From positions 3,230,501-3,294,500 of the forward strand of contig CM065879.1 of the NCBI GenBank assembly GCA_033439255.1: a DNA stretch of 64,000 bases, in the 5' to 3' direction. Below the pieces are notes generated by a model. It saw only the letters and a program-made list of their open reading frames with translations, searched no databases and was not told where the DNA came from. Numbering within the stretch: the stretch's first letter is position 1; every line of letters starts with the position of its first letter. This DNA is from Hericium rajendrae (taxonomy: Eukaryota > Basidiomycota > Agaricomycetes > Russulales > Hericiaceae). Position numbers and translations under genes: made by a program. Below, piece by piece: positions 1 through 11,357 of this stretch.

Positions 1-105
1 CGGCGTCAGATCCACGATCCAAAGTGATTATGTAATACAGACATGACGGCAGCGCTAAATATGAGCCAAATATGAGCGCTTGAGCCGACTCGTCGTGTTG
101 GCATA

Positions 106-175
106 CACTGGAGAAACCCAAAAATAGCCGCCGCCATTATTTGGTAGAAACGAGTCCTTTCGGCGCGATATCCGC
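106..175 (-). repeat. Inverted repeat copy 1 (partner at 1511-1588)
   Basis: Its reverse complement matches 1511-1588 over about 75 bp with small gaps. Shared blocks include GATATC, CGCCGAAA, ACTCGTTTC and GTTTCTCCAGTG. The pair faces outward around 1.3 kb of gene-free sequence. It could be the ends of a decayed element or two copies of a dispersed repeat. Confidence 0.6.
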
Positions 176-1510
176 CAATTTCCTTCCACCTCCGTATCGG
201 CGCCCTTTTCGCCAGATTTTAGCTTACGCGTGATGCAAATTATCAAGTCGCGACGCGCGTCCGCGTCGCGTCTTGTTTTTGTCTTGTTCTCCGATTTCTT
301 TCCAAGTCGTACTTCTCCCTCTTACCACGATGTCGCTCGACGTCGAGTGCGCTGCCTCCCGCTTTCCCTCGTGTACCGACAGCTCTCTACTGTTCCCTTC
401 ATAAATTCCCAGGATTGACTCACCTTCTCGCCGCCATCGGCCATTGCGCCCGTATCATAGGATGTTTGTCGTTTATGTAGACTGTCCGTCAGTCTCGCTC
501 TCATATTTAACTGGATCTGACTATAATTCACCGTCTTCAGCTGCTTGGAAGACCTCAATGAAGATATTGCACCCTTGACTTTGCGAAGAGCTCGGATATT
601 AGCAGTCGTGGTTGAGTTCTGGATTGTGCAAGCTGTGAGGATTTGTGGTTCCGGTGAGTTTCGCATGGCCTTTTAAGCGTGTTGCGACCTTTTTTTAATC
701 CAACCTCATTGTCCTATGTGACCTTCATGTCGTTTCTCATGCTTACTGCCCTTCGCAGTGCATATATGCGCATATAGCCAGGTCTATATGTTTTCTGCCC
801 TGCATTGCAATGCCTCCCTCTGCGCAACAGGTACGAGTGATGATATTGTACTGATTTGATCACTCACAAATACAGAGGTATGTCCTCGACTTTGTAGAAT
901 GGTGAGCGCACAAGCGCGGCACGATAATCTAATGTCTGGGAGTTCAAACGTCCACATGCTAATTATTGAGTGAGTCGAGTCTCTTACGCACCCACTCCAT
1001 GGTGCTCATGATAATTGCTTAGCTATGCCGTCGTTGCGCCGTCGTGGAAGTTCTGCAAGACTCAGTGAGACGAGGGCGAGTGGGTCCAAAATATCTGCCC
1101 GTTATGGTGTACAGCGGGACGTGAGATATCGGTAAGCGCTTTTGAGCCATGGTCCCGCGGTAGTCCAGCATAGTCATTTCGGATGAATGCTGGCTTGAAT
1201 ACGAGCGGCCAGTATCCCGATTGGCTTGCTCGAGACCAGGGTTGGGTTGGGGGCTCGAATAATGGCTCAGGGATAGATAGATACCGTATTACGGTTGTAG
1301 CACACAGTGGATGTATAATAGGTCTACGTTCAAGCGAAATGAATGGGTATACAAATGGATTTTGGACAAGTACAGTGGCCCGAGGGGAAGGGGGGAATGT
1401 GGATCTCTAATGGTGCTGGCGGTTTCGCTGTGGAAATCGAGCGAAAAGGTGGCTGTTATGAAGCCAAAAGGATTACTAACGGCCAAATAACCGCTGGCGG
1501 CGATTTTGTG

Positions 1511-1588
1511 GATATCTCGCCGAAATTGAGCTGAAACGACTCGTTTCCGCCGAATAACAGCGGAAGATATTTCTGAGTTTCTCCAGTG
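1511..1588 (+). repeat. Inverted repeat copy 2 (partner at 106-175)
   Basis: Plus-strand copy of the repeat seen inverted at 106-175, ending in the same GTTTCTCCAGTG. It lies about 145 bp upstream of the Fig4-like start codon, so it may overlap that gene's promoter. Confidence 0.6.
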
Positions 1589-1733
1589 ATATTCGTGCGT
1601 GCCTCGTCCCGTACTACTTATGTTTCTACTATCTGACCATTCAAGAACATCGAACAGCTTTGGTCTCTACCATATCTGACAAAAGCCTATCCATACAGGC
1701 GCTGGATCCGGAGGGTCCAGGCTAAGCACGGAG

Positions 1734-4700
1734 ATGAAAGACAGTCTCGGCTTCAATAAGTTCATCCTGTATGAGGGACGGACGCGATTCTTCGTCGTAG
1801 CCTCTAGCGCGTCTGATTCATGTCATCGCATCATCAAGATAGACCGCACGTCTCAGGAACAACTCGTGGTTGTCGAAGATGAGGCAATCTACTCTGGCAG
1901 GCAAATGACCGCCATGCTGAAGATGCTCGAAGATGGGAACAAGTCTTCCGGTGGGTTAGGGAAACCCAGAGTGTTTTTTGGAATTGCCGGTGCGTTCTTA
2001 CCCTGCTGTGATCCGTTGCTCCTTCATAACTACTCTCAAACAGGTTTCATTAAGTTCACTGCGGGCTGGTACATGATTCTAATCACCAAGCGTTCTGTCG
2101 TTGCGCTGCTTGGCGGGCACTATGTGTATCATTGCGAAGATACAGAAATCATTCCGGTGTGCTTGTCACACAAAATAGAGAAGCCGGGGGAGGAGCAACG
2201 CTTGATGAATACCTTTAAGCAAGTCGACATGACGAAGAATTTCTACTTCAGGTCAGACCAACGTTTAGGTGTTTAAGTCTTACTTATGCTTAGCGTCCAG
2301 CTATACTTATGACCTCACGTCTACACTTCAAAGCAACATGACATCTCGGGGTCGATCTGCAGACGGGATCCGTCCGTTCAACGACAGATACGCGTGGAAT
2401 TTCCATCTATACCTCGCCGCATTTGGGGCGGAGGACAGGTCCACAGTCAAGGGGCACTGGCTCATTCCCCTCGTCCATGGCCATGTCGACCAAGCCAGTG
2501 CGTCTCCTGCTTATCAGTATCTACTTCTATACTAAGGCATATTGGTAGAGCTCACCGTCCTTGGTCGTGTCATTTATGTGACTCTCATCGCACGACGGTC
2601 GCGCTATTATGCTGGGGCTCGCTATCTGAAAAGAGGAGTAAATGATGAGGTATCAGTGTCATTGCGGTTGTTGTTGCTACCTCAACCTGATTATCATTCA
2701 GGGCAATGTTGCCAACGAAGTTGAAACGGAACAGATCGTGTCAGAGGCATTGACAACGCCATTCTATTATCCTGATCGAAGATGCGCTTCAGGAGGTCGT
2801 GCCACCCGGCGTCTCAATCCTCACTATACAAGCTACGTTCAGGTGAGCGAAAATCCGATCGCTCGAATAACGCTGATAGCGAGAGTCAATCCAGTACCGT
2901 GGTAGTATTCCGATTTATTGGACGCAAGAATTGAACAGTATGAGTCCCAAACCACCAATTGAAAGTAGGTCTTATCACGGCAATAACTTCCCCGTTTCTG
3001 ATAGATGTTCCTTCAGTTAGTGTTATCGACCCATTCTACACCGCAGCCTCACGTCACTTCGACGATCTCTTTAAACGATATGGCGCGCCTATCATGATAC
3101 TGAATCTGATCAAAAGGCGAGAACCACAACCTCGCGAATCAAAGCTATTGGACGAATACACGCGTTGTGTCAATTATTTGAATCAATTTCTTCCGACCGA
3201 CAAGAAGATGGTGTACCGCGCCTGGGATATGTCTCGTGCTTACAAGGAGTAGGCAGAATATTACGTGTCTAATGTTTTTTTCTCTCAATCCCTCCTTAAG
3301 GAAGACCCAAGACGTTATCAGCTACCTAGAAGATCTTGCAGAAGAATCAATTCAAATGACGGGATTTTTCCATTCGGGCCCTGAACCATACGCCCATCAT
3401 ATGTATAGCCAGACCGGGTAAGTGGTCTACATTTCTCCGCGTCTCCTCTGTTAGTGATCTCTTTGTAGATCGCTGTGGCGTGACAGCATGCTCCTTCAGA
3501 ATGGTGTCTGTCGAACCAATTGTGTGGACTGTCTTGATCGTACGAATGCGGCCCAGTTCGTATTCGGAAAGCGTGCATTGGGTCATCAATTGTATGCTCT
3601 TGGTGTCGTCGACAATCCCAATCTGGCATTTGACTCCGACGCGGTGAACATGTTGACTGAGATGTATCATGATCATGGCGACAGTAAGTAATATTATTGT
3701 ATAACATTGCTGTCTGTTCTTCTGATCTCGCTTAGCCTTGGCCCTTCAGTACACTGGGAGTGCACTGGTAAATAGGGTGGAAACATACCGGCGCATGCCT
3801 CACTGGAATAGCCATTCTCGCGATATTATCGAGAACTTTCGACGGTTCTATACCAATTCATTGCTCGGTAAATCATTTTTATTCCCTGATCTTATATCTC
3901 TAGCAGGCTCATCTTTTACCTCTAGATGCTGATAAGCAGGCTGCAATTGACTTGTTCCTGGGCATCAGGAGTGACCATACAATGTTGAAATCACTGCAAA
4001 GAGGTGGTTATCAGGTGTGGTTCAACCGATCACATCTTCAATCAGCCTATGTACTCGAAGAATGTCAGCATGGTATCCTCAGCTTTCTGGAGAAGTCGAC
4101 CACTTTTTGGGTCGAATATTATCGGCCTCTGTTGTTCACATCCCTGGGAAAGCATTTTGCTTACTCTATGAATAGCACTTTGAAGCTACCTGGGTACGAT
4201 AAAGGCACTACGTTTTTTTGTCTGATTCTAATAAATATATCTAGAAAAACACTGGATGATATCAATGAGTCTCCCTTTCATCCGCATGGCAACTCGGGAA
4301 ATTCACCAACGTAAGCATGTTTCATTAATGGCAAACACTTATCAACTTTCATATCTAGACTATTGGACGGTGTTCGCCGATGGATGGGAGTTCAAATAAC
4401 ACCGAGTCGAAAGTCTTTCTTAGACTCACAAGCTCAATACTTTGACGAAGATCAAGCCAAGAAGGACAGTGAACCTGAGCTGTATTCAACAGGTGTTCTG
4501 GCCTATCAGCTTCTCAATCCTCAAGTTACAGAGGAAGAACAACTTGAATATCAAAGGTTTGTGAGATCAAGATATCCTAAGATCTTAGTACTAAATGTTT
4601 CCAAAAGATATATTGATCAGTGTCAAGACATCATTGATGACCTCGACTTTGGCCCTAGCAAGAAAGATCTGCTACAGTATCAGGAAACAGTGTCTCCATT

Positions 4701-4845
4701 CTGTTCATCAATCAGTGATCTAAAAGTCAACATAGCTTCAGATGATGTTCTTGTTAGTTTTGTCAATAAAGCCAATATTGATGATGCAGGAGATGTTATA
4801 TTACCTGTGGTCTTCAATTATGATAGGTGGCTGACAATGGTATAA
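1734..4845 (+). CDS. FIG4: Fig4-like SAC-domain polyphosphoinositide phosphatase
   Basis: By family knowledge Fig4 removes the 5-phosphate of PI(3,5)P2 on the vacuole or endolysosome membrane, in a complex with Vac14 and the Fab1/PIKfyve kinase. Exons by GT-AG and reading phase: 1734-1989, 2044-2251, 2301-2497, 2549-2649, 2702-2842, 2895-2964, 3017-3248, 3301-3417, 3469-3683, 3736-3867, 3926-4193, 4245-4310, 4359-4556, 4608-4845. The sum is 2439 nt (812 codons plus stop), with every phase consistent. The SAC domain starts at FNKFILYE (residue ~7). The catalytic CX5RT motif CVDCLDRT is intact at residues 459-466. Fig4-type blocks include [24 protein letters not shown] and [13 protein letters not shown]. 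Yeast and human Fig4 are ~880-907 residues, so this one is somewhat short. The N-terminus before the SAC domain is only six residues, so a small upstream exon may be missed, and the last ~80 residues are poorly conserved. It looks functional and is the only clear host gene in the window. Confidence 0.93.
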
Positions 4846-5456
4846 TTGTTACTGAAAATTATATCCTCTTTTCAGTTGTTACATATTGATTGAATATAAG
4901 TGACTTTTTGAACAAGAGTATTATAAACAGCTACATTAGTAAATTTGACCATTTTCTTGAATAGCTAAAAGTATCTGAATTGATCTGAATCAGTTCTACA
5001 ACTTGCTTGGAATATAGATAGATTTCTAATTTGTTTGATGTTAGATTTTGATCCATCTGATTTTTGAAAATCAGATCAAAATTAAATATTCAGATGACTC
5101 AGATTACTTTTAGCTATTTATGATTTCTTAGAATTATTAGATGACTTCCCACAGGAGCTAGACTACATGCAGATACTTAGTATGGACATTGAACAAGAAG
5201 TGAAATTTAGTGTTGAAAGGGTTGCAGCCTGCACATAATCGTAGTATCTGAACCAAGATACAGATATGCAGAGCTGAGAGAGGTGGAGTAAGAGCTGAGC
5301 ATTGAGACAGAGGCGATATGTGATGACAGAGAGTTGACAGAGAGTGAATAATCTATCTTGATACAGATATCATTCTGGACAAGAGGGGTCTCCTCCTCCT
5401 TCAGACTCAAGATCTGGAAACACTGTTTTGTGATCCAAAGGTTTAATTGGCTTTTT
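4846..5456. other. 3' flank of the Fig4-like gene with a decayed MITE
   Basis: The first ~80 bp should hold the 3' UTR. From about 4933 to 5125 the sequence resembles the MITE at 60126-60338: a start like CATTAGTAAATTTGACCA and a return arm ACTTTTAGCTATTTA, but with the far terminus lost. A short open stretch near 5130-5235 reads ELLDDFPQELDY and beyond, and is not recognised. This is the boundary between host gene space and repeat space. Confidence 0.45.
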
Positions 5457-5612
5457 ACGATTCCTTAGAATTGTTTACTCTATACCGGGTTTTCCTATTG
5501 AGAATGACACCTCAAATGACCACTACCCCCATTTGGCAGTTGGCTTATCTAATTGCAAGATCTCTAATCTGATGAGTTTGCAGGTTCAACTCCAGCTCTG
5601 GTCAGACTTTTG
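5457..5612 (+). repeat. tRNA-like (SINE-type) head of repeat L, copy 1
   Basis: Starts ACGATTCCTTAGAAT and runs through a stretch resembling a Pol III A box (TTTGGCAGTTGGCTTA) to a good B box (GGTTCAACTCC) about 40 bp later. The same head occurs at 26247 and, inverted, ending at 57663. This A/B-box spacing is typical of tRNA-derived SINEs. The sequence does not fold into a full tRNA, so it is a tRNA-derived promoter and not a tRNA gene. Confidence 0.6.
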
Positions 5613-6170
5613 TTTACACTTGATTTGATGTAACTTAATCAGTTCTTAACCAATTCACCTGTTCTTAATCTGGATCTACTCATTTATTGCTTTCTGGTAG
5701 TATTTTTTGCATCCTGATCTGTGTAGAACTCACAGAGTGCAATGAATTCCTACATTTTTCTCCTGCAACACTTGAACTTGAGCTAACTCAGTCAATTCTT
5801 CACCGATTTACTCATTCTCAAGTGCGTCTAGATCTACTCATTTATAGCTTTCCAGCCATTCTTTATGCGTCTGGATCGGTTAAGAATTCGCAGAATGCAA
5901 AGCATTTCTTTGTTTTCCCCCTAGAATGTTTGAATCTTAGCTAACTTGGCCAATTCTCCACCGATTTACTCGTTCTCAAGTGCATCTAAATCTACTTACT
6001 TATCGCTTTCTAGCCATACCTCATGCATCTAGAGTGGTCAAGAACTTGCAGAATGCGAAGCATTTCTTTGTTTTCCCCTCTAAAATGTTTGAATCCTAGC
6101 TAACTTGGTCAATTCTCCACCGATTTACTCGTTCTCAAGTGCATCTGGATCTATTAGGAATCCGGTCTTC
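5613..6170 (+). repeat. ~155-bp tandem units of repeat L
   Basis: Three to four diverged tandem units. The landmark ACCGATTTACT recurs near 5802, 5960 and 6119, each followed by GTTCTCAAGTGC or similar and then GATCTACTCATTTAT. An inverted set occurs at about 56960-57480, so the units belong to the same repeat as the tRNA-like head. Confidence 0.7.
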
Positions 6171-6720
6171 AAACCAATTTACTACTTACAAAAAGATAGA
6201 GCCAGTAAAAAGATATACAGCAAACAAAGTTAGATAATCATGTGATCTACCTCTTAACACTCATTAGAGGTTGCAGGTTCAACTCCAGGTCTGGCCAGAC
6301 TTTTATTTACATTTGATTTAATATAACTTGATCAGTTCTCAACCAATTCACCTGTTCTTAAATGTGTCTGGATCTACTCATTTATCGCTTTCTGAGAGTT
6401 TTTTTTGCATCCTGATTCATGCAGAACTCACAGAGTGCAATGAATTCTTACATTTTCCCCCTGCAATATTTGAACTTGAGCTAACTTAGTCAATTCTCCT
6501 CCGATTTACTTGTTCTCAAGTGTGTATAGATCCACTTATTTATAGCTTTCCAGTCATATTTCATGCATCTGGATTGGTTATGAACTCACAGAATGCGAAG
6601 CATTTCTTTGTTTCTCCCCCTAAAATGTTTGAATTCTAGCTAAACTGGTCAGTTCTCTGCTGATTCACTTGTTCTCAAGTTTGTCTGGATCTATCATAAA
6701 ACCAGTCCTCAACACAATTT
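6171..6720 (+). repeat. Second run of repeat L tandem units
   Basis: After a 70-bp stretch shared with 6695-6780 (AAAGATATACAGCAAACAA type), a second B-box-like GGTTCAACTCC at 6278 is followed by two to three more ~155-bp units. Repetition of head plus units suggests a tandem duplication of part of repeat L. Confidence 0.55.
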
Positions 6721-7480
6721 ACTGCTTATGGAAAGACAGAGCTAATAAAATGATATACAGCAAACAAAGTTAGATACTGTTTATTACTTAAATGAGCCAA
6801 AAATGCAATTTATCAGTGGCACTGGGTGCTGAGACTCTGGATGATGTGATCCCACAGGACCTTATGCAGCTGAATGAAGTATTAGCACCTGCTTACATAA
6901 GCCAAACATGCATCCAAGAGTTAGCTTACTGTAAACAATGACTGTCTCATAGCTCTGCAACAAATCAATCAATCAACAAGCAGTAATCTGGGTTGGAACA
7001 TACTATATAGCAGCTTTGCAAAGCAATTTAGAATGCAAAATCAGATCACAGGAAGTGAAGATATGATCCAGTATATCTGCCACATCATCAATCAGTCATA
7101 CCCCTATATCTTGGTTATCAGTGATGCTATTATGACTCACAAGATATCATCTAAAAGCAGCTACAAATCTGCTTTCAATGAGCCCTCATCCACCTTCATT
7201 GGTGCAGTATTGATAGAGCTAAAATGAAATTAGTCTGCCACATCAGCAAGTGAGATACATACAGGATGACCACTACAGCCATCAGGTAGACATCCTCTCC
7301 ACCCACCCACATTGAGGGGAGGAGAAGTAGTCTGAAAGTGTTACAGCCACTGGTAGAGGGACCACTGGCTTCAACAACTGTCTGAAGAAAAGGCTAGCAG
7401 GGAGATGTTGCACTTCAAAACCGAGTTTTGCTTATGTAAGCAATGCCTTAACAGCCGTTAAGGTGTTTGCTCAGGTTCAA
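6721..7480 (-). repeat. Diverged inverted copy of the 35.5-37.1 kb repeat body
   Basis: The reverse complement aligns, with many changes and gaps, to 36130-37050 and 56030-56990. Shared landmarks are the CCTGCTTACATAAGCC type block near 6890, the GATGTGGCAGA block and the CTTCAGATAGTTTTGAAG type block. A short tRNA-B-box-like GGTTCAATTTCACC lies at about 7472. No open frame is preserved. Confidence 0.55.
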
Positions 7481-8034
7481 TTTCACCTCTGGCCATTTTG
7501 TTTTTTCTTGTGTTTTAATTTATAATAAATGTGTTTAATGCTTGACAGGTAAAACTTATGTGTATTGATATATTACATGTAGAATCAACTTTTACACTCA
7601 GAAACATTGAATTAAATGTTAAAAAAAACCGATTTTGTATGTCTAAAAAATGAGTTTTTTTATACTAAACTTTCAACCAATGATGCTATGACTCTGATAA
7701 TAGTGTTATGTAGTATATATAACTTAACAGTATAGCAGCATATGTGAGCATAGATGTGCAGCCATCTTAAAAATGTAAAATTTACATAGCTGCCAGCCAA
7801 TGCTATGCCTAATTTCATAGTGCTATAGCTGCTATGTAGTTGGACCACAATTTATAATCAATCTGACCAGTGAGACTTTACTCATTTATGCACTGTTTTA
7901 AATATAAGTAACAATTGAAAAAAAAACATCTTATTATGTGAAGCATCACCCCTCTTCCTCCAAGTTAAATGTAACTAATAAAAAAAAGGAATCATCTTGC
8001 CATGTGAAGCATCGGCCCATTTCCTCCAAGTGTT
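7481..8034 (-). repeat. AT-rich repeat with CATCWG-type end and two ACTTGG boxes
   Basis: At 7763 a sequence CATCTTAAAAATGTAAAA followed by GCTGCCAGCCAATGCTATG matches, inverted, the right terminus of element C (55260-55357), so a truncated CATCWG element end lies here. At 7928-7965 and 7987-8031 are two inverted copies of the ACTTGG-GGCAAGACGATTCC box that recurs nine times in this window. No gene is seen. Confidence 0.5.
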
Positions 8035-8600
8035 GTTTGTGTGTAGCCTGAGCCCCTACTCGGTCACTACAGGATGTCAGTCCTTAGCACATACCTGTAC
8101 TGATTAGTCTGATCTGACTCATACCTGTGCTGACCACTTTGATCTGAACCAACTTTTCTGATACTCAGTGCATCTCTTACTTATATCTGACATGACTCTA
8201 ATTTTTGTAAACAAATCTGAACCTTTTCTGAACAAAATAAGAAATTCTGATTAGTGTCTGATACAACTCTGATCTTTATAGGCAGATCTGAAAATTTTTT
8301 AGAAAAATGAAGAATTTCTGATTAACATCTGATATGTCTGACCAGAATAAAATTTCTGAAATGTCTGAAAAAAAGAATGAATCTGCAATCAGAAAGCATT
8401 TCTGATTGCAGATAGCTGATCTGAACACAAACTGTTAGTAGTCTGAAGGTCAAATGTCTGAAAATTGTCTGCTAGACCTGCGAGCACCTAAAGGTGTCTG
8501 ACACTGTTTGATCCATCTGATTTTACTTGCTGCAGGTCAATCAGATGCTCTCAGACACTCTCAGATTGCTCTTAGGTCTAGCAGAAAGTTGTCAACCTTC
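8035..8600. repeat. TCTGA-rich decayed palindromic MITEs
   Basis: Dense CTGAT/TCAGA runs typical of the CATCAGG MITEs. A perfect 13-bp inverted repeat (CTGCAATCAGAAA) spans 8383-8412. At 8455-8600 the arms GCTAGACCT and AGGTCTAGC face each other and the right end reads AGAAAGTTGTCAACC then TTCCTAAT, close to the 581-bp MITE terminus at 11206. The left terminus has decayed. Confidence 0.5.
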
Positions 8601-9112
8601 CTAATATAGCTAAGTACTCTACATATTTTTGATAGACTATGATGTTTTAATTGAAATTTATAGTCATACTAGACTTCATATGACTTTATAAACATCTACA
8701 TATTGATAAAATAAACCATTCACAAAGATCACACAAAAGATGAAGAAGAGCAAAATATTTTATTGACTAATTACAACATGATAATACACTACAACATTAT
8801 ATAACATAACAAACTAAATATTTAAAAACTCTAAAACAATATGAACATTAGTCAAGATTAATATGAAACACTATAAGACTTACCATTACTACAAAAAAGC
8901 AAAATTTTCTAAATAAAAAAAAGAAGATATTAATATTAGAAGATAACAAAGATAATATATAAAAGCTTACCAAACTAACAAAAAAGCAAAAACCTACAAG
9001 ACAATCTGAAGACATAAGTATAAGACATAAGATAGCTTACCTAGTAAGCATACAAAGGTACTGTAACAGGTATGAAGACATTAGCACAAGACATAAAGAA
9101 AGCAACGACGAG
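8601..9112 (-). mobile_element. CATCWG element G, promoter-side arm (part 1 of 3)
   Basis: The reverse complement matches the promoter-downstream arm of element F (25850-26240), including the 23-25-nt TTTTTGCTTTTTT blocks between splice-like AG and GTAAG. Element G continues at 16796 after the chromovirus, which used ACGAG (9108-9112 and 16796-16800) as its target, and then at 21096 after element A. Its left terminus is not resolved: no CATCWG end is visible near 8600 and the sequence meets MITE remains. Confidence 0.7.
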
Positions 9113-9535
9113 TGTCACGGATCGCTCCATTTCTCTCCGCCTTCTTCTCTGCCATCAAGGCATCGCGTCGGTCATGTGCTCCAGCAGCCCCATCACATGT
9201 TCACTTCCTCACATGACCTGGGGCTATCCTTCACCCATGCCCTTGTTCCCCTTTGGGACATCCTATTGTTCTCCCTCCCATTGTTCTCCTTTTGGCCACC
9301 ATTGTTCTCACTCTATTGTTCGACCCGTTATGGTGTCCATTGTTCTTTTCCCATTGTCGTCCCAGTACTTATAGGCTCCCTGTCACTCGCCTATTTCCCT
9401 AGATTGTCCATTTCGTCTGTACCGTACTGTACCTCCAATACAGGTCACTGCGCTGCTAGTCGCTCTCTGCTCTCTCGCTCCCATCATCGCTGGTGACTTG
9501 GGTGGTTCTCTGCTGTCTACGACCGAGTCTTGACA
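9113..9535 (+). repeat. 5' LTR of the chromovirus
   Basis: 423 bp, TG...CA ends, preceded by ACGAG. I found no difference from 16373-16795 on reading the two line by line. Older partial copies of the same LTR family lie at 22028-22298 and 58455-58556. Confidence 0.96.
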
Positions 9536-10625
9536 CCTGGACAATCTCTCATACACCCGCCTCACCTCCCTACTATCGCCCATCATACCTTTCTTCTTTG
9601 AACCCTTCACCGCCGACATCTTCACCGAATCTCAACATCCATTCCATCAACCTCATCTCCCCTTTCCCATCGCCAACACCATTGAGGGCAGTGCACTCAT
9701 CCCCCTCCTCCGCTATTGTGCTGTGAAGCGTTGGGAAGCCGAAGGAGTTTGGTTTCGATTGAGGTCATGGAAACCACGTGCAGGTGCTATCTCCATTGCC
9801 TTATACGTTCGAATTCGAGTTTCCTTTGACGTCGACTTGCAAGAATTCACGTTCAGCGCCTCGAACATCGCTTACCACTGTCGCCAACCCAACCGAGGAT
9901 CCCCTGCAAGTATCCTACTATCGACCTCATTCCCCTTTTGCACACTAGGTCTCTTCACCCCCGAACCCTCGCCTGAGCCTGTGTGGGCCAGAGAACGCCT
10001 CGGCCACCGATTCCTCAGAACCCCGTACTCGGACCCCCTGTACCCTCGTGCTCTTGGTCGTCGCCCAGTCGCGGCTGACTTCCTCTAGACCTCACCATTG
10101 ATCCCACCGACCCCCGTTTCCAGACCACAGAACCATACCCACTTGGCGTCTTTGCCTCGCTCGACGAATACTTCATCTACACCCTTTCTGGCATCGTTCG
10201 AATAGACTTTGTCACTCCGGACAAGGACGAGGATGGTCCCGCACAGTGGTACTTCGCTGATCGTGACGACCAGGCAGACCTCGAGCTTAACGACTTCGAC
10301 GTCGCAGCCACAGAACACTGCCGCCAACACCCCGCTACCCCACCGCTTCCCACCGTCACCCTTCCTAGTGCAGATTCTCCCCCTGCTCGCACCACACCAC
10401 TTGTTGTTCCCCCAGGTATTACCTTCAACCCGGTAACCAACAACTACTATGCATACCGCTCTGACACCAATCGGCTTGTAGTCAGTTGGAGACCCAGCCT
10501 CGTCGAAGAAAGTGACTTGTGGTTTTGGCAGGCCAGTACCCTCTTCTTAACCACTGCAGAACTTGCACTCTCTCAGGCAGTTATAGAGAATCTCGCTCAG
10601 CAACAAGCTACCCGCCTCGATACCC
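9536..10625 (+). other. Chromovirus leader and amino-terminal gag region
   Basis: C-rich sequence between the 5' LTR and the inserted MITE. Its base composition and open stretches match the gag region beyond the MITE, so it is read as leader plus upstream gag sequence of the same element. The primer-binding site was not identified: sequence just after the LTR (CCTGGACAATC) does not match a primer tRNA end that I recognise. Confidence 0.55.
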
Positions 10626-11206
10626 CATCAGGAAGGTTGACAACTTTCTGATTGACCTGACAATTTCTAACCCTACTGACAGCTTCTGATTGACCTGATC
10701 CACCTGAAAGCAATCTTGAGAAGCAAATATCTGATCAGACTTTTACATTCAAGAAAAGACATTTATTGTCAGATATATAAGTTTTTAATCTCTAACTAAT
10801 AGATATATCAAAATCTTTGATATCTAAAATTTTTGAAAATCTGAGAGTGTCTGATTTCAAATCTGGAGGTCAAATATCAGTCAGATGGATCAGACAGTGT
10901 CAGACACCATCAGATGCTCTCAGACAGTTACAGATAATTTTCAGATATTTGACCTCCAGATTTGAAAAAATTCTCAGATCAGACACTCTCAGATTTAGAA
11001 AATTTCAGATATCAGAAATTTTGTTATATCTATTAGTTAGAGATTACAAACTTATATATCTGACAATAAATGTCTTTTCTTGAATGTAAAAGTCTGATCA
11101 GATATTTGCCTGTTAAGATTGCTTTCAGATGGATCAGGTCAATCAGGAGCTGTCAGTAGGGTTAGAAATTGTCAGGTCAATCAGAAAGTTGTCAACCTTC
11201 CTGATG
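10626..11206. mobile_element. 581-bp palindromic MITE (family M581) inside the chromovirus
   Basis: Ends CATCAGGAAGGTTGAC and GTCAACCTTCCTGATG. The whole element is a long imperfect palindrome whose halves meet near 10915. A 2-bp duplication CC flanks it. A second copy of exactly the same length is at 58734-59314. It must be younger than the chromovirus insertion it occupies, and the chromovirus LTRs look identical, so this MITE family moved recently. Confidence 0.92.
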
Positions 11207-11357
11207 CCTTCGGGCCCCACTACCACCACCTGTTTCGACGCCTACCCCAGTACCAGTCCCCTCACCTGCTCCACCCGTTGCCGCTGTTGCATCGACATCC
11301 ACCGTCAACGTCAAATCAATCATCACCACAGCTCCCCCTGTTCAGCTGCCCGACGAC

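Larger units (their letters stand above)
1..1733. promoter_or_regulatory. Gene-free upstream region of the Fig4-like gene
   Basis: No open frame here resembles a known protein, and codon structure and splice signals do not assemble into a gene. The most evident structure is an inverted pair of a repeat at 106-175 (minus) and 1511-1588 (plus). The last ~150 bp before 1734 should hold the promoter and perhaps a small 5' exon, because a CATACAG acceptor-like site lies at 1692-1698 and the frame is open from there to the ATG. A tRNA-like stretch at about 890-960 does not fold properly. Confidence 0.5.

Noticed and set aside
890-960. tRNA-like sequence (TAGAATGGTGAGC and GAGTTCAAACG)
   Set aside because: Box-like motifs are present, but the T-arm does not pair and no acceptor stem can be formed.
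9723-10088. 121-codon frame as a separate host gene
   Set aside because: It lies between the LTR and gag of the chromovirus and is part of that element.
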